A stretch of 20,850 bases of DNA, taken from the NCBI GenBank assembly GCA_000436695.1, contig HF992532.1:1-20850 (forward strand). The letters run 5' to 3'. The position numbers and the translations under genes are program-made. Source of the DNA: Prevotella sp. CAG:1185 (GTDB lineage Bacteria; Bacteroidota; Bacteroidia; Bacteroidales; Bacteroidaceae). Under the pieces are notes generated by a model. That model did no database searches. It saw only the letters and a program-made list of their open reading frames with translations, and was not told where the DNA came from. This document shows positions 6,960-17,276 of this stretch, one piece after another. Position 1 is the stretch's first letter; each line of letters opens with the position of its first letter.

Positions 6960-6991
6960 CAAAGATACGGCGTTTTTTTTAATTCACCAAA
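6960..6991 (-). promoter_or_regulatory. Promoter of tRNA-Val copy 2
   Basis: The minus strand shows TTTGG (6987-6991), a 19-base spacer, then TATCTTTG followed by C (6960-6967). The boxes and spacing are the same as at copy 1. The spacer differs in sequence, which supports selection on the two boxes themselves. Confidence 0.8.
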
Positions 6992-7020
6992 TTTTTCAAA
7001 ACATTTTTTCAAAAAAAGAT

Positions 7021-7050
7021 AAAAAAATGCCCCGGAACGTCCGGGGCATT
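7021..7050 (-). terminator. Strong rho-independent terminator after the OmpA-family gene
   Basis: The arms 7026-7036 and 7040-7050 (core TGCCCCGGA) pair perfectly over 11 bp around a 3-base loop. On the minus strand seven T residues follow (7021-7027). The hairpin lies 27 bases past the stop codon. Confidence 0.9.
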
Positions 7051-7077
7051 CATATTCTTCAGCCTATAAGGCATGTT

Positions 7078-8220
7078 TTACTTTGCAATTTCAACAGTAG
7101 CACGACGGTTGTATGAAGGAGGAACAAGTGTGTCTACTCCGCCCTTTGCAACAATCTGGATGTTTTCTTTCTTTACACCCATCTTAACAAGTTCGTCTGC
7201 AACTCTTTCTGCACGTTTCTGTGACAATGCATGATTATATTCAGCAGGACCTGTAGCATTGTCGGCATAACCTGTAACAACCAACTTAGCATCGTTATCC
7301 TTAGAATACTCCGCAAGGCTCTTCACGTTAACAAGGTCTTTTCTTGAAGCGATAGTAGACTTGTTGATATTGAAGAATACAGAAACGGGATTAGTTACAT
7401 ATTCTTTCTCAACCTTTGTAGAAGCTGTAGATCTATTTGCAAGTTCGTTCTTCAGACGGCTGTTCTCTGCCTTCTCATCAGCGAGCTGTGCATTGAGAGC
7501 ATCAAGCTGTGACTGTGAAAGTGCCTTAATAGCATCTACATCAGGAACTTTGTTCCATGTGCCCTTACCTACATTGTAGGTGATACCAACTTCTGCATAA
7601 ACATTGTTCGGGTGGCTCATTATAAATCCGCTACCTACATTTGCCGGCATATTGCAGATATCGCTCTCCATACGATTCCATCCGATTTCAAAGTTGATTG
7701 CAACCTTTCTGCTTACCCAAAACTCATTCAAAATACCGAGAGACCAACCCATTGCATACTTATTATATGTGCAAGAACGGCCTATTCCAGCACCTGCAAA
7801 AGGAATGAAATTCCATACACGGTCAGGATTATAGCCACAGAACATATTGCTGAGATTGAACAATACCTGCTCGTTCAAAATCCAATATTTGTTTCCGTTG
7901 CCTTTGTTCTGATCACTGAACACAGCCTTACCCCAAATACCCTGCAGTTTTGTGCGGAGACCGAGACCTGGAGTAAACCACTTACCTATAGCCAAAGAAG
8001 CGCCAGGATTAGAGCGGAATTTCTTAAAAGGACTCTTTGACCATCCTTTTCCATCCTCATAATTACCATACCATGCGTTCCATTCTACACCAGCCTGGAT
8101 AAACCAGTTGCTCCAGAATGAATTAGTCGCGACGCTATACTTTTCAGTAGCGTCAGTGTCCTGAGCCATTGAAGCTACAGAAACACCTGCAAAAAGCAAT
8201 GCAATTAATAATTTTTTCAT
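7078..8220 (-). CDS. OmpA-family outer-membrane protein (beta-barrel plus peptidoglycan-binding domain)
   Basis: Predicted to tie the outer membrane to peptidoglycan, with a possible minor porin role. The 380 residues start with a signal peptide (MKKLLIALLFAGVSVASMAQ, cleavage near residue 20). An aromatic-rich N-terminal domain at about 25-220 with alternating strands suits an 8-stranded barrel. A short coiled-coil linker follows at about 233-262 (LDALNAQLADEKAENSRLKNEL). The OmpA C-terminal domain lies at about 277-380, with VVTGYADNATG at 314-324, NHALSQKRAERV at 329-340 and NRRATVEI at 371-378. This is the layout of the major Bacteroidales OmpA-like proteins. It has its own -7 element and terminator, so it is probably monocistronic and well expressed. 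Confidence 0.93.
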   Translation of the reverse strand: MKKLLIALLFAGVSVASMAQDTDATEKYSVATNSFWSNWFIQAGVEWNAWYGNYEDGKGWSKSPFKKFRSNPGASLAIGKWFTPGLGLRTKLQGIWGKAVFSDQNKGNGNKYWILNEQVLFNLSNMFCGYNPDRVWNFIPFAGAGIGRSCTYNKYAMGWSLGILNEFWVSRKVAINFEIGWNRMESDICNMPANVGSGFIMSHPNNVYAEVGITYNVGKGTWNKVPDVDAIKALSQSQLDALNAQLADEKAENSRLKNELANRSTASTKVEKEYVTNPVSVFFNINKSTIASRKDLVNVKSLAEYSKDNDAKLVVTGYADNATGPAEYNHALSQKRAERVADELVKMGVKKENIQIVAKGGVDTLVPPSYNRRATVEIAK

Positions 8221-8289
8221 AACTCTTAATATTAAACAATCAATAAAATATACAAAATATCATTTACACTCTATACAAATCTACAAGTG

Positions 8290-8297
8290 CAAAGATA
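8290..8297 (-). promoter_or_regulatory. Predicted -7 element of the OmpA-family gene
   Basis: The minus strand reads TATCTTTG followed by CA, the same box as in both tRNA-Val promoters. The upstream -33 region is AT-rich, but only a weak GTGTT is present at the expected distance. The transcript leader would be about 60-65 bases. Confidence 0.6.
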
Positions 8298-8378
8298 GTA
8301 ATATTTTTCAATTAAACACGTTTTTTGTAATTTTATTTTCAGTATTTCATAAAAGAATATAAACAATTATTAAATACA

Positions 8379-10226
8379 TTAACTAAACAAGCCATCTATA
8401 TCATTCTGCTTAAGTATTCCTATTATGGGCTTACCATTTGGAGTATAATTTACATTAGAACATGTAAATAGTTCGTTTACAATATTTTCCATTTCAGCAT
8501 TATCAAGCACCTGTCCATAAGGAATAGCTGCACTCTTTGCCAAATGTATAGCTAGAGTGCTTTTTATACTATCGGAAGGACCGATACCTGTTTCTGCAAA
8601 ATCATCTACAATATCCTTCAACAATTTTACATAGTTGACATCTTCAAGCCCGGCAGGAACACCATTTATCGAATAGCTTCCACCACCAAGCGGTGTAAGT
8701 TCGAAACCTATACCTGATATTTCATCGTTTATCTTTTCAAGTATAACTGTTTCTGAAGGCGAAAACTGTATCATCTCAGGAAACAGCATCTGCTGTGAAT
8801 TGCCGCCCTTACCATTTATCTGAGCCATGTAACGTTCATAAAGAATACGCGCATGAGCACGATACTGATCAATTATCATCAATCCAGACTTTACGGCTGT
8901 CATGATATATTTACCTTTATATTGATAATGAGCCGGCGATTTTTCATCTATGACGCTCCCGCTGCCTATGATTATCGTGCCGTCTTCTTTATCGTTGACG
9001 TCACTCTGAGGGAACAGCCCCTGTTCGTCATTGCCACCAACCCCCTGATAAAGAGTCTCCCAGGAATCAGGCACCGGCTTATGATTTACAGGCGGCACAT
9101 TACTAACAGATGTTTCCTTAAAAGGATTATATTCTGGATTGAAATCAAGTTTTGGAGCTGACGAATTGTTAAAGGAAGGATCAAATACAGGAATGTCAGG
9201 TCTACCCTCTGTGTCAAAGTCGATCGACGGCACGTCATTAAAACGCCCGAGTGAATCTTTAACAGCAGCCATAAGAATCTGCCATATAGTCTGTTCGTTC
9301 TCAAACTTTATCTCTGTTTTGGTCGGATGAATGTTTACATCAATATCTTCAGGATTCACCTCAAAATAGATAAAATATGGCACCTGTTCTCCAATAGGTA
9401 TAAGACGGTCGAAAGCTGTCAAGACAGCTTTATGAAAATAAGGATGTTTCATATATCGCCCGTTAACAAAGAAATATTGGTGTGAACACTTTTTGCGTGC
9501 AGCCTCCGGCTTTCCTACAAAGCCAGAAATATTACATACCGTTGTCTCAACATTTACAGGCAGAATGTCGTGATTGAGTTTTTTCCCAAATACATCAACA
9601 ATACGTTGTCTCAAACTTCCCTTTCGAAGGTTGAACATCTCCACGCCATTACTATGAAACGTAAAGTTTATTTGTGGATAAACAAGTGCTATACGTTCAA
9701 AAGCCGTAAGAATATTATTAAGTTCTGTTGAATTTGATTTAAGGAATTTTCTACGGGCAGGAACATTAAAGAATATGTTGTTCACCATGAAATTACTTCC
9801 TACCGAACATGATACAGGTTCCTGCGCCGTGATTTTAGAACCAGAAATTGAGATTCTGGTACCAAGTTCATCATCCTTAGTACGTGTCTTCAACTCGACC
9901 TGCGCAACTGCAGCAATAGAAGCCAAGGCCTCGCCACGGAATCCCATGGTGTGAAGAGAGAACAAATCGCTTGCTTGACGTATTTTAGATGTGGCATGGC
10001 GTTCAAACGACAGACGTGCATCTGTCTCAGACATACCTTTACCGTTATCAATAACCTGTATTGAAGTACGTCCTGCGTCTGTAACAAGCACATTTATTAT
10101 GTCCGCACCGGCATCTACAGAGTTTTCAACAAGTTCCTTTATAACTGACGCCGGACGCTGTATAACCTCACCGGCAGCAATCTGATTTGCCACCGAATCA
10201 GGTAAAAGCTGTATTATGTCACTCAT
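8379..10226 (-). CDS. mutL: DNA mismatch repair protein MutL
   Basis: ATP-dependent matchmaker that acts after MutS recognises a mismatch. The 615 residues carry the GHKL ATPase motifs: [23 protein letters not shown] (expected catalytic Glu31, Asn35), the nucleotide motif IDNGKG at 59-64, RHATSKI at 77-82 and [10 protein letters not shown] at 95-104. An acidic, Pro/Asn-rich linker leads to the C-terminal dimerisation domain. That domain has [13 protein letters not shown] (Asp453 onward) where nuclease-active MutL proteins have DQHA(X)2E(X)4E, and TPNGKP near 595-600 where they have CPHGRP. The nuclease and metal-binding motifs are therefore degenerate. The ATG at 10226 has an AGGTG 8-9 bases upstream. 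It lies 14 bases after the small membrane-protein gene and is the last gene of a tightly packed run. Confidence 0.96.
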   Translation of the reverse strand: MSDIIQLLPDSVANQIAAGEVIQRPASVIKELVENSVDAGADIINVLVTDAGRTSIQVIDNGKGMSETDARLSFERHATSKIRQASDLFSLHTMGFRGEALASIAAVAQVELKTRTKDDELGTRISISGSKITAQEPVSCSVGSNFMVNNIFFNVPARRKFLKSNSTELNNILTAFERIALVYPQINFTFHSNGVEMFNLRKGSLRQRIVDVFGKKLNHDILPVNVETTVCNISGFVGKPEAARKKCSHQYFFVNGRYMKHPYFHKAVLTAFDRLIPIGEQVPYFIYFEVNPEDIDVNIHPTKTEIKFENEQTIWQILMAAVKDSLGRFNDVPSIDFDTEGRPDIPVFDPSFNNSSAPKLDFNPEYNPFKETSVSNVPPVNHKPVPDSWETLYQGVGGNDEQGLFPQSDVNDKEDGTIIIGSGSVIDEKSPAHYQYKGKYIMTAVKSGLMIIDQYRAHARILYERYMAQINGKGGNSQQMLFPEMIQFSPSETVILEKINDEISGIGFELTPLGGGSYSINGVPAGLEDVNYVKLLKDIVDDFAETGIGPSDSIKSTLAIHLAKSAAIPYGQVLDNAEMENIVNELFTCSNVNYTPNGKPIIGILKQNDIDGLFS

Positions 10227-10240
10227 AATTTTTCACCTAT

Positions 10241-10540
10241 TTATATATAAAGCAAAAACTTCCAAATAACAACGAGCAAAATAATCAGAAGCAGAATAAT
10301 GCCCGTACTAAGAATAAAACCACCAGACATACGGCGCTCATTACGGCGCCTAGTATATTTAGTGGCATTAAGAAATGCACCCCTTATACGATCTTCACGG
10401 CTTGACAAATCTTTTTTTTGCTTAATGCCGATACTATTTTGGGCACGCTCCTCTATATCTCTCAACACATCTTTACGTTTATCGACAAACATAAATTCAT
10501 GATGAAAGCCACGTGGCCGGCTCTGCTTAAACAATCCCAT
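10241..10540 (-). CDS. Small C-terminally anchored membrane protein, function unknown
   Basis: The 99 residues start at the ATG at 10538-10540 (MGLFKQSRPRGFHHEFMFVD). The N-terminal three quarters are highly basic and probably cytoplasmic: the RGFHHEF motif, an acidic/basic helix KRKDVLRDIEERA, and a cluster KYTRRRNERR. A single transmembrane helix spans about residues 74-98 and ends the protein. The frame is open 25 codons further upstream, but that part overlaps the preceding coding sequence and looks unnatural. It starts 4 bases after the OstA-like gene and ends 14 bases before mutL, so it is almost certainly cotranscribed with both. The N-terminal pattern reminds me of a conserved small Bacteroidota membrane protein sometimes mislabelled a riboflavin synthase subunit; I cannot verify this. 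Confidence 0.75.
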   Translation of the reverse strand: MGLFKQSRPRGFHHEFMFVDKRKDVLRDIEERAQNSIGIKQKKDLSSREDRIRGAFLNATKYTRRRNERRMSGGFILSTGIILLLIILLVVIWKFLLYI

Positions 10541-10544
10541 AAAC

Positions 10545-12458
10545 TTACTTGTTCTTATTATCATCAACAGCTGTACCGGATTCACCAGTATTATGGCTCT
10601 CGGTCTTGTCAGCAACAGCTACTGTTGATGCTTTATCTGAAGAAGCATCTTTATCTTTTGACGTTTTAGGCGAATTGGTATTAGCTCCTCCCGAACTACC
10701 GCTCTTAGTGCCAACTGACATTTCTGCTTTAGACTGAACGTCAGCCGTGGAAGCCTTAACACCATCAGCCGGCTGCAAGTCACTTTCTACAGAAACGACA
10801 GTCCCTGAACTGATATGCTGTAAAGGAGCCGAACGGCGTGGAATATTCTTCAACTCTGTACCGCTCTTTTTCCCTCGCCATCTAAATATATCATCTTTAT
10901 CAACAGGCCGTATATAATCAAACCAAGCAAACGATGGAAGTTTCGACTTATCCACAGGAGTCTGCGTAACAGGATACATCACATTCTGACTCTTGCATGT
11001 CCACAGAGTTTCAAGTTGTCTGTTACGCATAAACATACGCATCGTATCTGTTTCTATATAAACCATGTTTGTCAGCGAGCTGTCCTTGTCATCTTGCAGA
11101 TAATACACAGCAAGAACATTTCCAATAGCCTCTGTCTTGCGTATTTCTCCCTTATCGAAATATCCGAACATCTCCCGAGACGATATTTGATTAAAATGCA
11201 AACTGTCTTCCAACTGCTCGATAGAAAGAGCCTGATTTATAACATGCGCCCTATTTATCGTAGAATCTTTCATAAACACTTCTATCACTTCGCCCAAGAG
11301 CTGACGGTTAGCGTTCCAAGTTATAGGGTCCTTATACATTATAAGACATGAATCCTTCGTATTGTAAATCAATGAATCGCACACTGCCTGAACATCAGTT
11401 CTGAAAGCTCTTACCCTATTATAACAATGAGCCACACGATAAACTGAATCAGTGTTTATATTAAAGGTATAGACTTTCATTGTGTCAGAATGGACATATA
11501 ATGTATCTTTCTGCGAGAAGTCCATCATCACAGCACTGTCGGTAGCAAAGGCAAAGCCTGTTTTCTCATTATACCAAAAATAATTGCTGTTAAGCTGATT
11601 CTTGTTCACCGTATCCTTATAGACAACATTATGAAATCCTTGACTTATGCCTGTTTTCTCGTTATAGAACAAGCTGTCACCTGTCATTTCCTTTCCGTTG
11701 TTTGTCAATTTAGACCGTCCATATAAGCGAGCCTTCTCTTTATTGGTGTCATAATATCCCTGTGAAGTATATATCACACTCTTTCCGGATGTTATTTTAG
11801 ATGGTCCTACGATGTGGGCCATAGACGTTTTTGTGTCATAGTGTAAAGTATCCGTAGTAAGGACAAACTTTGGATTTTTCAAATTTACATTATAGTTGAA
11901 CACTGCATCACGTGTTTCCGTGTCATATTCACCCCAATCTGACACCAAAACATTTTTCTTGTCAACCATCTTACCACCTTCAAAGAAATATCCAATTCCA
12001 TAAAGGCGGTCATAGTTAAGACTGTCCGTATAAAGTGTTGTACCTCTATGCTTCAGCACAACGTTATGGCGTGCCTCTGCCATTTGGTCGTTACCGTCAT
12101 AATAAGCATAATCACTGAACAGCGAGAGGGTGTCGCCCTGATACATCTTAACATGCCCAAACGCCTTAAACGAATTTGACTCCTGATACAGATAAGCACT
12201 GTCACAGAAAAGACGGGCGCCCTTATGCCTGAAAGCCACACGGCCTTTCAAGACCTGAGCCGTAGGATTATTGCCAAACATATCATAAGTGGCGACATCT
12301 GCATGAACAAGATAAATACGTTCATTGGTGCTTTGGCGCCGCTTTTTCTTATTAGCCTGACGCGACTGCACCACGCTAAGCCCAAAAAGGCATAGGATAA
12401 CCATAATGATTATCCTATGCCCGCTGAATAAGACTTTTATTCTATTGTTTGTTGTCAT
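10545..12458 (-). CDS. OstA/LptA-like protein, probable LPS transport component
   Basis: Predicted periplasmic or membrane-attached protein of LPS transport, related to the OstA/LptA beta-jellyroll. The 637 residues start with a hydrophobic signal or anchor at about 15-32 after a basic stretch. The OstA-type repeats follow from about residue 45: LVHADVATYDMFGNNPTAQV, LKGRVAFRHKGARLFCDSAYLY, FGHVKMYQGDTLSLFSDYAYYD. These are alternating strands with the D(S/T)..Y pattern typical of Bacteroidota OstA-like proteins, which are much longer than E. coli LptA (about 185 residues). The last roughly 90 residues are low complexity, rich in S, A, K, D and T. Its ATG overlaps the stop of the upstream isomerase gene (ATGA, 12455-12458), which points to translational coupling. 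Confidence 0.85.
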   Translation of the reverse strand: MTTNNRIKVLFSGHRIIIMVILCLFGLSVVQSRQANKKKRRQSTNERIYLVHADVATYDMFGNNPTAQVLKGRVAFRHKGARLFCDSAYLYQESNSFKAFGHVKMYQGDTLSLFSDYAYYDGNDQMAEARHNVVLKHRGTTLYTDSLNYDRLYGIGYFFEGGKMVDKKNVLVSDWGEYDTETRDAVFNYNVNLKNPKFVLTTDTLHYDTKTSMAHIVGPSKITSGKSVIYTSQGYYDTNKEKARLYGRSKLTNNGKEMTGDSLFYNEKTGISQGFHNVVYKDTVNKNQLNSNYFWYNEKTGFAFATDSAVMMDFSQKDTLYVHSDTMKVYTFNINTDSVYRVAHCYNRVRAFRTDVQAVCDSLIYNTKDSCLIMYKDPITWNANRQLLGEVIEVFMKDSTINRAHVINQALSIEQLEDSLHFNQISSREMFGYFDKGEIRKTEAIGNVLAVYYLQDDKDSSLTNMVYIETDTMRMFMRNRQLETLWTCKSQNVMYPVTQTPVDKSKLPSFAWFDYIRPVDKDDIFRWRGKKSGTELKNIPRRSAPLQHISSGTVVSVESDLQPADGVKASTADVQSKAEMSVGTKSGSSGGANTNSPKTSKDKDASSDKASTVAVADKTESHNTGESGTAVDDNKNK

Positions 12459-13909
12459 TTAACCCAACCTTGATATTCAAAGTTACAATTTTTATAACGA
12501 TCGTTTATCCTTATATAGGTTTTCTTAATTTTTTCTTTTATCCAATCCTTGATAAAATCTTCCTTTCTCTTAGCCAACACAATATTTTTCATTGTCTGGA
12601 AGTCCTCTGTTATCGTAGCTCTGTGCATTTCAACACGACTCTTAAGCTTTGCAATAACACAAACTTGCTTTCCGTTTTTCTCGTTAATCATCTCAAACGG
12701 AGCAGACACCTCACCAACCTTCATTGTGTCAACAACACGCGCAATCTCAGACGGAAGGTTACGCAACTGGAACTTACTTGTACGTCCGGTTTCTGTCGTA
12801 TTTGCCATAAGTCCGTTATTATTTCGCGTATCCTTATCATCTGAAAGGAAAGAGGCAGCCTGTTCGAATGTGAACTTACCAGCACGAATTTCATTTGCTA
12901 TTGAGTCGAGCTGTAATGAAGCTGTCTTTATTGCTTCCTGAGTAATTTTAGGTCTCAGCAATATGTGTCTTACCTTTATTTTGTCGCCACGCTTGTCTAT
13001 CAACTGAATTATATGATAACCAAAGTCGGTTTCAACTATCTTTGATATTTTCTTAGGATCAGTAAGATTGAATGCGACACTTGCAAAAGCCGGGTCAAGC
13101 ATTCCACGACCTACGTAGTCAGGAAATTCTCCTCCCATACGGGCAGTTCCAGGATCTTCTGAATAAAGTTTTGCCAAGGCCGTAAATGACGTCTCGCCAT
13201 TAGTAACCATATCAGTATAATTGCGAAGTTCATTCTTTATACGGTCTATCTCAGTCTGCTCTACCTTAGGCGTGCGTGTAATAATTTGCACCTCAACTTC
13301 AGTCGGAACCATAGGAATACTGTCTTCCGGCAATTTACTGAAATAATTACGGACATCTGCCGGTGATACGGTTATTCCCTCAACAAGTTTCTCGCGTTCT
13401 TTATCTATCAGAAGACGGTCTTTAAAGTCATCATGCAAAGACAATCGCAACTCAGCAAGACTCATTCGCTTATATTCTTCCAGTCGCTCCTTGTTGCCGT
13501 CTACCATCTGCAGCCAAGCATTAATCTGATGTTCAACACTTTGTGCGACATCCGACTCACTGACCTCAATACTGTCTATCGCAGCCTGATGCAAGAACAG
13601 TTTCTGCACAGCCAGCTGCTCAGGTATAGTACAGTCTGGATCACCTTGCCATTTAACACCATCCATCTCGGCCTGCATACGAGCCATCTCGACATCAGAC
13701 AATAATATAGGCTCATCGCCGACTACCCATATAACCTCGTCAACTACGCTTGCAGGGTCGGCAGAGGCAATAGAGTCAACTTTTGCTACCGAATCAGTCT
13801 TAGCAACGTCTGTATTATTACCACTTTCCGGCACAGGACGTGCACTGACACTGGCAAAAAACACCAATGAAGCAACGGCCCATAATGCTGTTTTGCTTTT
13901 AGCTCTCAT
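12455..13909 (-). CDS. surA: SurA-like periplasmic peptidyl-prolyl isomerase/chaperone with two parvulin domains
   Basis: Predicted chaperone for outer-membrane proteins crossing the periplasm. The 484 residues start with a signal peptide (cleavage near residue 23, after VSA) and a short Ala/Asp/Ser-rich spacer. A SurA N-terminal domain follows at about 55-195 (VDEVIWVVGDEPILLSDVE). Two PpiC-type parvulin domains come next: about 203-306, with SEDPGTARMGGEFP and FGYHIIQLIDKR, and about 311-425, which opens with IKVRHILLRP. The two-parvulin arrangement and length resemble SurA of E. coli (428 residues). The second domain lacks the usual GG and FGYH residues (NNNGLMAN, FEMINEKNG), so catalytic activity may be reduced there. 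It abuts the upstream isomerase gene with no gap and overlaps the OstA-like gene by 4 bases. Confidence 0.9.
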   Translation of the reverse strand: MRAKSKTALWAVASLVFFASVSARPVPESGNNTDVAKTDSVAKVDSIASADPASVVDEVIWVVGDEPILLSDVEMARMQAEMDGVKWQGDPDCTIPEQLAVQKLFLHQAAIDSIEVSESDVAQSVEHQINAWLQMVDGNKERLEEYKRMSLAELRLSLHDDFKDRLLIDKEREKLVEGITVSPADVRNYFSKLPEDSIPMVPTEVEVQIITRTPKVEQTEIDRIKNELRNYTDMVTNGETSFTALAKLYSEDPGTARMGGEFPDYVGRGMLDPAFASVAFNLTDPKKISKIVETDFGYHIIQLIDKRGDKIKVRHILLRPKITQEAIKTASLQLDSIANEIRAGKFTFEQAASFLSDDKDTRNNNGLMANTTETGRTSKFQLRNLPSEIARVVDTMKVGEVSAPFEMINEKNGKQVCVIAKLKSRVEMHRATITEDFQTMKNIVLAKRKEDFIKDWIKEKIKKTYIRINDRYKNCNFEYQGWVK

Positions 13910-15343
13910 TTATTTAGAATGATTATTTACTGTTTTCAACACATCATAATATACTTCCACAGGATATTTCTTTCTCAGATCAGCCACCCACTGTTTCTCA
14001 AGTTGTTCCTGATAGTCAGCTGTAACCAAACCGCGAACATCCTCGTAGCTTTCAGGCTTGCGCTTCAGAATTTTTCCATAAACAGCGTCAATGGGGAAAT
14101 TCTTATATGAATTGACAACAGTATCTTTATCGAACACCATCTTGTCGATAAAGGCATTGTCGCCCTCCTTGAATATACCCTTCTCAACACGTATTCTCAA
14201 CACAGAATCGTTATTGAACGTTGTGCGCAATTTCTCAGCCCATTCATCAAAAGGAACGTTCTTTACACAATTTTTCACGGCCTCAATGTCATCCTTTTGC
14301 TTGACATGATAAACCATACCCTTGTATCTCGGTTCGTCCCAATAATATTTCTTTTTGTTCTTTTTGAAATAAGCCTCAAGTCCGGCATCATCCTTAGCCG
14401 CCTTGTCCCACACCATGCGGTTGCTAATTTCATAGAGCAATAATCCGTCGTGATATTCTTTGATAAGATTTTTCAAGTCGGGATCTTTTGCTGACATTTC
14501 CTCAGCCTTATCCTCAAGAATTCCCTCCTTGGTAAGTTTTCCGTCAGAAGCTTTCACCATGTCTGACAATTTCTTGTCGACAATCCTCTCACGTGCACCG
14601 CGTGCTTCTACAAAGCGAATAATATCCGCTTTCAGAGTGTCAAACGGCTCAAAGGCTTTACGGCCTTTCATTAATATAATATGATAACCGACAGGCGAAA
14701 GCACAGGTTTGCTCATTTCACCGGTTTTCAGTGCATAAGCCGCATCTTCAAACTCCTTCAGAGTCTGTCCAGGCTGAATCCACGGCAGTTCGCCTCCGTT
14801 TTTGGCAGATCCCGGATCTTGCGAATACTTCTTTGCCATCTCTGCAAAATCGGCTCCACCCTTAATAGCATTATAAATGGAGTCGGCAAGCAAACGGGCC
14901 TTCTCCACTTTATCAGCAGGAGCTTTCTGCTCAACATAAATAAGTATGTGCGCCGGCTTTATCAAGCCTCGGTCACCGATGTGTTCTTTTGTTCTTTCAT
15001 AAACCCGACGGGCCTCAGCCACAACGTCAGAGTCAGTTACAAACGCCGGACGCACCTGCTGGTCGCGATACATAGCAAACTCCTTTTTAAAAGATGTAAG
15101 AGTATCTAACTTTGCATCTAATGCAGCAGCTACTTTAAGTTTGTAATTAACGAACAAATCAACATATTCGTCAACAGTTTTCTTATCTATTACATCGTCA
15201 GAGTTATTTTTGTTATATGAATATTCAAACTCTGAACGTGTTACGGGCACTCCGTTGATTTTCATTACAACGGGATCGCCGTGCTGAGCAAGAGCCATGC
15301 CCCCACAAAGGAGCATGGCTGCAAAAAGCTTAAAAGATTTCAT
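13910..15343 (-). CDS. Periplasmic PpiC-type peptidyl-prolyl isomerase
   Basis: Predicted periplasmic folding helper. The 477 residues begin with a signal peptide (MKSFKLFAAMLLCGGMALAQ, cleavage near residue 20). A helical SurA-like N-terminal region follows (VMKINGVPVTRSEFEYSYNK), then one clear parvulin domain at about 128-232: IKPAHILIYVEQ, YSQDPGSAKNGGELPW, and SPVGYHIILMKG. A long C-terminal half has no recognisable motif and could hold a degenerate second domain. The stop codon is directly followed by the start of the next isomerase gene, so the two are probably translated together. It starts 66 bases after guaB, and no -7 element is visible in that gap, so guaB read-through may drive the operon. 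Confidence 0.88.
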   Translation of the reverse strand: MKSFKLFAAMLLCGGMALAQHGDPVVMKINGVPVTRSEFEYSYNKNNSDDVIDKKTVDEYVDLFVNYKLKVAAALDAKLDTLTSFKKEFAMYRDQQVRPAFVTDSDVVAEARRVYERTKEHIGDRGLIKPAHILIYVEQKAPADKVEKARLLADSIYNAIKGGADFAEMAKKYSQDPGSAKNGGELPWIQPGQTLKEFEDAAYALKTGEMSKPVLSPVGYHIILMKGRKAFEPFDTLKADIIRFVEARGARERIVDKKLSDMVKASDGKLTKEGILEDKAEEMSAKDPDLKNLIKEYHDGLLLYEISNRMVWDKAAKDDAGLEAYFKKNKKKYYWDEPRYKGMVYHVKQKDDIEAVKNCVKNVPFDEWAEKLRTTFNNDSVLRIRVEKGIFKEGDNAFIDKMVFDKDTVVNSYKNFPIDAVYGKILKRKPESYEDVRGLVTADYQEQLEKQWVADLRKKYPVEVYYDVLKTVNNHSK

Positions 15344-15409
15344 TTCTTTATATGCGGTATTTAACTAATACTCTTCACTGTCCTTTGCAGACCTTTTTAT
15401 CGACATTGA

Positions 15410-17160
<1,751 letters not shown>

Positions 17161-17199
17161 AGAGATGTGAACATCTGTGTTTCAGAAGTTCACATCTCT
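17161..17199 (-). other. Inverted repeat downstream of recQ
   Basis: Perfect 12-bp arms (AGAGATGTGAAC at 17161-17172 and its complement at 17188-17199) enclose a 15-base loop. On the minus strand TCTTTTATATTG follows, a weak T-rich tail. It could be a second terminator behind the compact one at 17200-17220, or a protein-binding palindrome. Confidence 0.45.
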
Positions 17200-17220
17200 A
17201 AAAAATGCCATTCACTGGCA
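17200..17220 (-). terminator. Rho-independent terminator after recQ
   Basis: The minus strand reads TGCCA-GTGAA-TGGCA followed by six T residues (17200-17205). The 5-bp stem is short but the arrangement is standard. It lies 57 bases past the recQ stop. A second hairpin (GCAGAA at 17218-17223 with TTCTGC at 17230-17235) overlaps its upstream arm, so the two cannot form together. Confidence 0.6.
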
Positions 17221-17276
17221 GAAATAAGATTCTGCATAAAGGCACGTATATAAATCCTACCTAGTAACAACGGACA

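Noticed and set aside
10541..10615. Twenty-five-codon extension of the small membrane protein
   Set aside because: It overlaps the end of the OstA-like coding sequence in another frame. The ATG at 10538-10540, four bases after the upstream stop, is the natural operon start.
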